From assembly GCF_949987515.2 (NCBI RefSeq), contig NC_082692.2:86313488-86377487 (forward strand): DNA of 64,000 nt, given 5' to 3'. The translations under genes were made by a program, and so were the position numbers. Numbering within the stretch: the first letter of the stretch is position 1; every line of letters begins with the position of its first letter. Origin of the DNA: Delphinus delphis (lineage: Eukaryota; Chordata; Mammalia; Artiodactyla; Delphinidae). This document shows, one piece after another, positions 57,530 through 64,000 of this stretch. The notes under the pieces are model-generated. The model was not told the origin of the DNA. It saw only the letters and a list, made by a program, of their open reading frames with translations, and did no database searches.

Positions 57530-58560
57530 TTTTTTTTTTTACCATGTGATTTTTACTTTCATCGAAGTTTTACATGCACAGGATTTAGTGAGTTTATTAA
57601 TATGACAAAGGGAACAGAAAAAAGTCTTCTGTGTTCTTTCCTTTTTTTCCCCTATTCCCTAGAGATAACCACTTTAAAATCATTGTTTTCTTGGGGGAAT
57701 GGGTGTTAATCTGCCTATTTCTAAGTTACAGTCTTAGAAAATCCCTTTTTTCTTTAAATTTTTAGAATTAATTATTGATTTCATAATAATCACAGTGAGG
57801 ATTTAGTTTTTTTTACTTCCTCTCCTTCACTCCATACATACATACTTCTCACTTCCATTGCCCAATGTCTTCAGTATAATTATATTGAAAATTTGGTCAG
57901 TTCAGCATGTGTTACACACATTGTCTTAGTGAATGCTATGTTTTCCATTTAATTTTCTGTATACTTATGGCTAATTCCACCCCAAACTTTAGTTGTTTAG
58001 ATCTCATTGCAAAATATGACATATTAGGTCTTCTACCAATTTTATATTTTTTTAAAAATCTCTTGTGGAGCCTTCTTAACTGCTCTGTTCTGGAGTGGTT
58101 GCTCTTAGACCTGCCCTATTCCTCCGCTCTTGGAATCTGCCTTTATCATTATTCTGAAATTCACTTTCTCCTCTTGGGTCTTTAGTTTCCTTGATAGCAT
58201 GTCACATTCTCTTTCTTGGTTTACTTCATTGTTTTGGTGGACTGAGAGAAAGCATGATAGGAAATACATCTTTTTTTGTACTTTCAACAAAAATGTTTTT
58301 TTTTTCCCTACCCATTTACTTAAATGGATAGTTGGAGTACAAAATTCTAGGTTGAAAAGAGTTTTTTTTTTGAATTTTGAAGGCATTTTCCTGTTGCTTT
58401 CTTCCTGCACTGTTGTTAAGTCTGAAGCCCTGTATGTAATCTGTTTTGTATCGCTGGAGTTTTGCAGAGTCTTTTTTTTGTTTCCAGAATTATGCAATTT
58501 TACTATGATGTCTGACCCCCTAATCTATTTGTCAGCCTTTATGAGGCTCTCTCAGTTTGA
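57530..58560. other. T-rich intronic stretch, old interspersed repeat, unresolved
   Basis: 'tagttggagtacaaaattct', 'aattttgaaggcattttcct' and 'ttaagtctgaagccctgtat' are phrases found repeatedly in mammalian DNA, so this is probably an old transposon. I could not assign the family. Confidence 0.45.
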
Positions 58561-58569
58561 AAAGTAGTA

Positions 58570-60290
58570 TCTTTTAAATATGGCAATTTAAATTTATATT
58601 CTGTTTTACTACGGTGAAACATACATAATATAAAATTTACCTGGCTTCCCTGGTGGCGCCGTGGTTGAGAGTCCGCCTGCCGATGCAGGGGACATGGGTT
58701 CGTGCCCCGGTCCGGGAAGATCCCACATGCCGCAGAGCGGCTGGGCCCGTGAGCCATGGCTGCTGAGCCTGCGCATCCGGAGCCTGTGCTCCGCAACGGG
58801 AGAGGCCGCAAGAGTGAGAGGCCCGCGTACCGCAAAAAAAGAAAAAAGAAAAATTACCATTTTAATCATTTTCCACTAGCTTTATTGAGATATAATTGAC
58901 ATATAGTCATTTTTAAGTGTACAGTTCAGCATTAGTGATGTTGAGCACTTTTTCCTGTACCTCTTGGCCATTTGAATGTCTTGTTTGCAGAAATCTCTGT
59001 TCATATCCTCTGCCCATTTAAAAATAAGGTTTTTGGTTTTTTTTTTTTGCTATTGAGTTGTATGAATTCCTTGTATATCTTGGATGTTAACCTTATCAGC
59101 TATCTGCTTTGCAAATATTTTCTGCCATTTCATAGGTTGCCTTTTAATTTTATTGATGGTTTCCTCCACTGTGCAGAAGCTTTTTAGTTTGATGTGATCC
59201 CATTTCTTTATTTTTGCATTTTTCGCCTTTGCTTTTAGAGTCAGGTCCAAAAATCATGTTTAAGAGTTTTACGGTTTTGGGTCTTACGATCAAGTCTTTA
59301 ATCCATTTTGAGTTGATTTTTGTGTAGGTGTAAGATAGTGATCCAGTTTCATTCTTCTGCATGTGGCTATTCAGTTTTCCCAGCACCACTACTTGAAGAG
59401 ACTATCCTTTCCCCGTTGTATAGTCTTTGTTCCTTTTCCAAAAATTAATTGACTGTATTTATACATGCATGGGTTTATTTTTGGACCCTCTGTTCTGTTC
59501 CACTGATCTGTTTGTTTTTACGCCACTACCATACTGTTTTGATTACTATAGCTTTGTTATATAGTTGAAATCAGATTGTGTGAGGCCTCCATCTTTATTC
59601 TTGTTTCTCAAGATTGCTTTGGCAGTCCAGAGTCTTTTGTGGTTCCATACGAATTTAGGATTTTTTTTTTCCTGTTTCTCTGAAAGATGCCATTGGCATT
59701 TTGGTAGGCATTGCTTTGAATCTGTAGATTGCTTTGGGTAGTATTTGGCCATTTTAACAATATTATTCCATTCCATGAGCATGGAATATCTTTGCATTTG
59801 AAAGTGTCTTCACTTTCTTTCATCAGTGTCTTAAAATCTTCAGTGTACTGATCTTTCACCTCCTTGCTTAAATTCATTCCTAAGTATATCATTGTTTTTG
59901 ATGCTGTTGTAAATGGGATAGTTCTGTTTCCAATAGTGAATTATTAGTGTGTAGAAACACACTTGAGTTTTCTATCTTGAGTTTGTATTCTGCAACTTTA
60001 CTGAATTCATTTGTTTTAACAGTCTTTTGGTTGTGTCTTTGGACTTTTCTATACATAATATAATGTTACCTGCAAATAGAGATAGTTTTACTCTTCCTTT
60101 TGGACTTGGTTGCCTTTTATTTCTTTTTCTTGCCTAATTGCTGTGGCTAGGACTACCAGTACTATGTTGAGTAAAACTGGTGAGAGTGCACATTCTTGTC
60201 TTGTTCTTGATCTTAGAGGAGAAGCTTTCAGCTAATTACCACTGAGCATGATGTTAGCTTTGGGCTTGTCAGTTACTTGTTTTAAAAACA
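58570..60290 (-). mobile_element. L1 relic, antisense, ORF2 C-terminal half, with a SINE in its 3' end
   Basis: 58570-58925 is antisense L1M-like 3' text, split by the SINE at 58642. From about 58935 the minus strand encodes diverged ORF2p, with pieces such as [15 protein letters not shown] (shifted between frames) at about 59740-59800 and [14 protein letters not shown] at about 59615-59660. Several frameshifts and stops make it inactive. The junction between the two parts suggests an internal deletion or two separate L1s. Confidence 0.85.
58642..58847 (+). mobile_element. CHR-type SINE, sense, young form
   Basis: Head GGCTTCCCTGGTGGCGCCGT, B box GGTTCGTGCCCC, A-rich tail. TSD AAAATTTACC at 58632-58641 and AAAAATTACC at 58849-58858. 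The only young-form copy in this window in sense orientation. Confidence 0.93.
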
Positions 60291-61217
60291 TTTCCCTGAA
60301 AAAAAAATTTCCAGTTAATCTTCTTAGTTTCGTCTTACGTAGATGGAGATTCTCAGGAAGGGTTATCCATTTCAGTGTTGTTGTGTTCATTTTTCACATG
60401 TTCAGACAGTTCTTAGACTAGAGTACAAATTGTTTTCTCAGTAGATACTACGCTTTTAGTGGTTATTATTTTTTCTTTGTTTTGAGAGTGTGTAGATAGA
60501 GAAAAATGCTTTCTAAATAATTATATTTTATTAGTAATTGTAAGGTAGCATAACTCTGGGTCATACTTCAAAACACTAATAAAAATAATCTGTAAATGGA
60601 ATAGCACAAAATAGATACATACCACACTATAAAAAGCCAATATTGCAAACACTATAAAGACACTTTGAGCTTCACCTTCAGACTCTAAAAGGATTCTCCA
60701 GGATGAAACCGGTGTACTAAAGTGTACAGTAATCTGCCACCACTGCTGTGTTAACTCATTTTATATTTCGTTAACAAATTATAAAACCATTTATGTATGT
60801 TCATTCAATCTCCTTTAAAAACTTGAGTATTTAAAACTTCCTTTGCTTTGCACCGCATGAATTGATATCTGGGTCCAGGTGGAAGGACTTTTTGCTGTTG
60901 TTTGTTGTGTTTTTTCCTTCACCTTTCTCAATGAACAGAAGACTACACCCTAGGAAAAATAAATTCTAGATCATATCTCCACAGCTCATTTTCCTGTACG
61001 ACTAGAAGTGATTCATGAGATAGATTTTAATGCTAATGAGCATTTTTTGAATGACTCATGTACATTTTAGAATTTCTCCTCTGTCTCTTAAAATATATAT
61101 ATTCGTGCTGTTTTATTCTTCAGATTTTTTGAGAGTTTGGTGTTGCACCTCTGATTTTGCCAGCCTTACTGTTTTTCAGGAACCAGTGTAATTCTCAACA
61201 AAAGAGATTGTGTATTG

Positions 61218-61440
61218 CAGTGCTTTTCAACTGGGAGCAAGCCTCCCTTCCCCCCAACCCCAGGGTTCATTTGTCAGGTTCTAGAGACAGTTTTGATTGT
61301 CACCATTTGTGATGGGGATTACTGGCATCACAGTGTAGGGGTCGCAGATGTTGCTGAACATCCTACAATGCACAGGACAGCCTACCACAATACAGAGCTC
61401 TGCAGCCTAACTGTCAATAGTGCTGAGTTTGAAAAAGTCA
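61218..61440 (+). mobile_element. MER20-like hAT MITE, sense
   Basis: CAGTGCTTTTCAACTGGG head, 'ttctagagacagttttgatt', 'gaacatcctacaatgcacag' and 'gtcaatagtgctgagtttga' in order. Close to full length. Confidence 0.88.
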
Positions 61441-61479
61441 TTTGTCCATATTAAACTCCTTCTATGTTTAAGTCCTATA

Positions 61480-61760
61480 CTTTCCCACTTCCTTTTTCAT
61501 ACTCTACTCATGCTTTTCAGGTTCACCTTTTAAAGTCCCACTTTGTCCTGAGGCTTTTCTTGATGACTCTAAACCTACATTTCATCTCCGTTTTCTTTGT
61601 TCTATTATACCATCCCTGAAATCTTTGCATCTGATAGTCTATGCTGTTTTATTTCTATTTGTTTATTGTTTATGTATCTTGTTTTTCAAACTAATTTTGT
61701 GAAGGATCAATGTCTTACATTGTTTCTGGGCTTTCTAACTGCTGTTGACACTGACATTAC
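61480..61760 (+). repeat. L2-like LINE fragment, sense
   Basis: 'aggttcaccttttaaagtcc' and 'tttgtcctgaggcttttctt' resemble the L2 3' region; weak. Confidence 0.4.
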
Positions 61761-62778
61761 ATTGTGAGTTTGTAGAATGAAAAAAGGGCCCATGGCCTAC
61801 CTAGGCTCTGGCAGATGTGGTGGTAAAAGAATGGACTCATCTCTGTTGATGACAGTTTGGCATTAGTATCAAATGGATTATGGAAGAAGTGATAGCATCG
61901 GTGGTGAATGGAATGAGAAGAGTGACTCTCCAGTAGCAGGGAGGAGGGTAGATCCACTGCAGCCATTAAACTAGTGCTATTTAAAAAAAACTAGTACCCT
62001 CTGAATTCTAAATTGGCTGTCTTCAGCCTGAGTCATACTGTTAGAGGAGATCTATCTTTGGTTCATACTTGTTTGGTTCAGCTGTCTGTGTGGAAGGGAA
62101 GGATCCGTGTTGATCTGTTAATAAATTTGAGAAAGATTTTCAAAAAAGGGTCAAAGGTTAGCTAAGAGTTAAGCATAAATCAAGCTAACCAGAACACACT
62201 GTTTCTTGAACTTTTTGTTTTAATTGGTAGAGAGAGATGGGTGAGTAGAGGAGTGTAACTTGAATCTTTAGACATGTTAGAGTCCTTATCATGAATATAC
62301 AAGTTGCCAAAGAAGAAACCCAAGTTTGCACTAAGGTATTACCTGAGCGTTAGCGTTACCTGCTGAAGCTTTCTTTTCCATCTGATTGGATCCTTTTTGT
62401 GTACAATTATCATTAGATATTTAGCACTCTTAATTTGAAAACTTCACTTCTAGTGCCAAATACTTTCCCTTCAGAATTTGTGTCATAATTCTATTGCTTT
62501 GGAGCAGGTACCATTCCATCTTCAGGTGTGAGTTTCTGAGCAAAGAAATGTATGGCATTTCAAAGATAATTTCAACATAGGAACAATTAGATAAATATTT
62601 TAGTGTCACTTCAACATTTATATGAAAACAACAATTTTTATTTTTGCAGCAGTTGGTACAAAATGAGAACGCAAAAGTTTTGTTCATACTTGTGTTACAT
62701 AGTAATTTTACTTTTTCTGTAATAACATGAGAGTAAGAAAAAGACAATTTTAAAGGGGTGGAGTAGGCAGTGGTTTTT

Positions 62779-63061
62779 TTTTTTTTTTTTTTTAATTTAT
62801 TTTATTTTATTTTTTGGCTACGTTGGGTCTTAATTGCTACGCGTGGGCTTTTCTCTGGTTGCAGCGAGCGGGGGCTGCTCTTCGTTGCAGTGCACGGGCT
62901 TCTCTTGTTGCGGAGCACAGGCTCTAGGGCATGGGCTTCAGTAGTTGTGCCACACAGGCTTAATTGCTCCACAGCATGTGGGATCTTCCCAGACCAGGGC
63001 TCGAACCGTGTCCCCTGCATTGGCAGGCGGACTCTTAACCACTGCGCCACCAGGGAAGCCC
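62779..63061 (-). mobile_element. CHR-type SINE, antisense, long form, at the end of a MER20
   Basis: T-run, ATTTTATTTTATTTTTTGG, long body with a short gap (GGGCTCGAACCGTG), ends CCACCAGGGAAGCCC. TSD GGCAGTGGTTTTT at 62766-62778 and 63062-63074, perfect. Confidence 0.93.
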
Positions 63062-63063
63062 GG

Positions 63064-63292
63064 CAGTGGTTTTTAACTGGGGATACTTTTTGTCTCCCAG
63101 GAAACACTTGGCAATATTTATAGACATTTATTATTGTCAAAATTTGGGGGGCAGTTGAAGGTTGGGTGCTAATGACTTATAGTGGGTAGAGATCAAGGAT
63201 TGCTGCTCACCATTCTACAGTTCACAGGACATCCCCCTTTGACAAAGAATTATCAGGCTTACAGTGTCAGTGGTGCCAAAATTGAGGGACTG
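63064..63292 (+). mobile_element. MER20-like hAT MITE, sense
   Basis: CAGTGGTTTTTAACTGGGG head, 'aacacttggcaatatttata', 'tacagttcacaggacatccc', and end ATTGAGGGACTG. Its first bases are part of the TSD of the SINE to the left, so the SINE landed on its terminal repeat. Confidence 0.88.
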
Positions 63293-64000
63293 CAGGATGA
63301 GGAATTGCAAAGGACCTACTCAGACCCAAAAGAAATGTTTTGTGGGTAGTAAACATAGGTAAAAATACTCAGTTTCACTTGCAGTGAATGAAAGGCAAAT
63401 TAAAGTGTTTTTCTACTATTAAATATACAGAGTTTTGAAAGCGTGTAATACTGGAATAAAATAGGTGTTTCTATACTGATGGCACTATAAAGTGGTACAG
63501 CATTTCTGAGGGGCTTTTGAATATATGTATCAGAAGTTCTTGCATTTCATACTTTTGACTCAGTAATTCCACTTACAGGAATTTATCCTAAGGTAATAAA
63601 CAGATGCCTACAAAGTTTATTCTTGGGATATTAAACGCAGTTATTTTTAATTGTAATGAGCTGGAAGCAAACCTAAATTCTTTGTTTAAAATGGTGGTTA
63701 TTAAATAATGGTACTACCATATGTGATATATATTAAAAATCTTACTTTTCAGACTACTGGTCCCGTGACAATACCCACAGTGAATGAGGTAGGGAAACAA
63801 AGGGATATTAATCAAGGATACCCAATTTAAATAAATAAATATTAGTGAAAAAATACACTAAACATGTACTTTAGTAATAATTACTGGGCACATTACGGAC
63901 AATTTTCATTGTTTCTATGTTTTGTAATTTTTTCCAATGACTGTCCTATTTATATAATCAGAAAGAGGGGGAAACAGATATCTTTTAAATTTTTAAACTC

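Larger units (their letters stand above)
35717..64000 (+). other. PPP4R2: PPP4R2 intron 2 (to end of window)
   Basis: No further PPP4R2 exon was recognised. 35720-37050, 41000-42080, 42315-44295, 44545-46060, 47095-47710, 47885-49035, 49930-50420, 53480-54800, 55800-57290, 60290-61215, 61450-62765 and 63293-64000 show no gene and no repeat I can name with confidence. Short tracts of note are GT-rich text at about 42945-42980 and a G-run at about 43463-43470. Confidence 0.8.

Noticed and set aside
58935..60290. L1 ORF2 as a working reverse transcriptase
   Set aside because: The frame is broken by shifts and stops, and the N-terminal half is missing; the copies at 5330 and 49040 are likewise fragments.
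35717..64000. PPP4R2 exon 3
   Set aside because: No acceptor followed by text coding for I-Q-W-S-Q-F was seen by eye; a splice-aware alignment with the human protein would decide.
35717..64000. Endogenous bornavirus-like element (EBLN2 lies near PPP4R2 in primates)
   Set aside because: No bornavirus-like coding text was recognised here; the primate insertion is not expected in cetaceans.
1..64000. CRISPR arrays, operons, riboswitches or other prokaryotic systems
   Set aside because: Spliced vertebrate genes and mammalian repeats throughout; nothing bacterial or viral-active was seen.
1..64000. Ruminant origin
   Set aside because: No BovB LINE or Bov-A2 SINE was recognised in 64 kb, where a ruminant would be expected to have many; the young GC-rich CHR form points to whales.

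Overview
The window is nuclear DNA from a mammal, most likely a cetacean. It carries about two dozen tRNA-derived SINEs of the CHR type (GGGCTTCCCTGGTGG... head, tRNA-like A and B boxes, A-rich tail), many of them nearly identical copies of the GC-rich form typical of whales and dolphins. No BovB LINE or Bov-A SINE, the hallmarks of ruminants, was seen. L1, L2, MIR, hAT-Charlie (MER1/MER5/MER20-like) and MaLR LTR relics complete an ordinary mammalian landscape. The species cannot be named from this window.

Two protein-coding genes are recognised, both on the + strand. The last two coding exons of GXYLT2 (glucoside xylosyltransferase 2) lie at 8432-8604 and 14165-14347, ending in a TGA stop. 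About 20 kb downstream, a CpG island (about 34170-35060) holds the promoter and first coding exon of PPP4R2 (protein phosphatase 4 regulatory subunit 2; ATG at 34585), with coding exon 2 at 35635-35716. From there to the end of the window is PPP4R2 intron. The same two genes are adjacent and in the same orientation on human 3p13, so this is a conserved syntenic block. They are not known to work together: GXYLT2 acts on Notch-type EGF repeats in the secretory pathway, and PPP4R2 is a nuclear/centrosomal phosphatase subunit.

Layout: 1-8431, GXYLT2 intron with L1, L2, MIR, MER20 and SINE copies; 8605-14164, last GXYLT2 intron; 14348 to about 19.5 kb, 3' UTR and flank, including an LTR-like fragment; about 19.5-34.1 kb, intergenic, rich in nested repeats; 34.2-35.1 kb, PPP4R2 CpG island; 35.7-64 kb, PPP4R2 intron 2, in which 10 of 12 CHR SINEs are antisense to the gene.

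No new gene system was found. The points most worth a second look are the regulatory layout of the PPP4R2 5' end (G-quadruplex motifs, upstream ORFs, a YY1-like element) and several nested transposon insertions with intact target-site duplications, which give a readable relative chronology. Repeat family names are from recognition by eye, and repeat boundaries are approximate unless a target-site duplication (TSD) is given.
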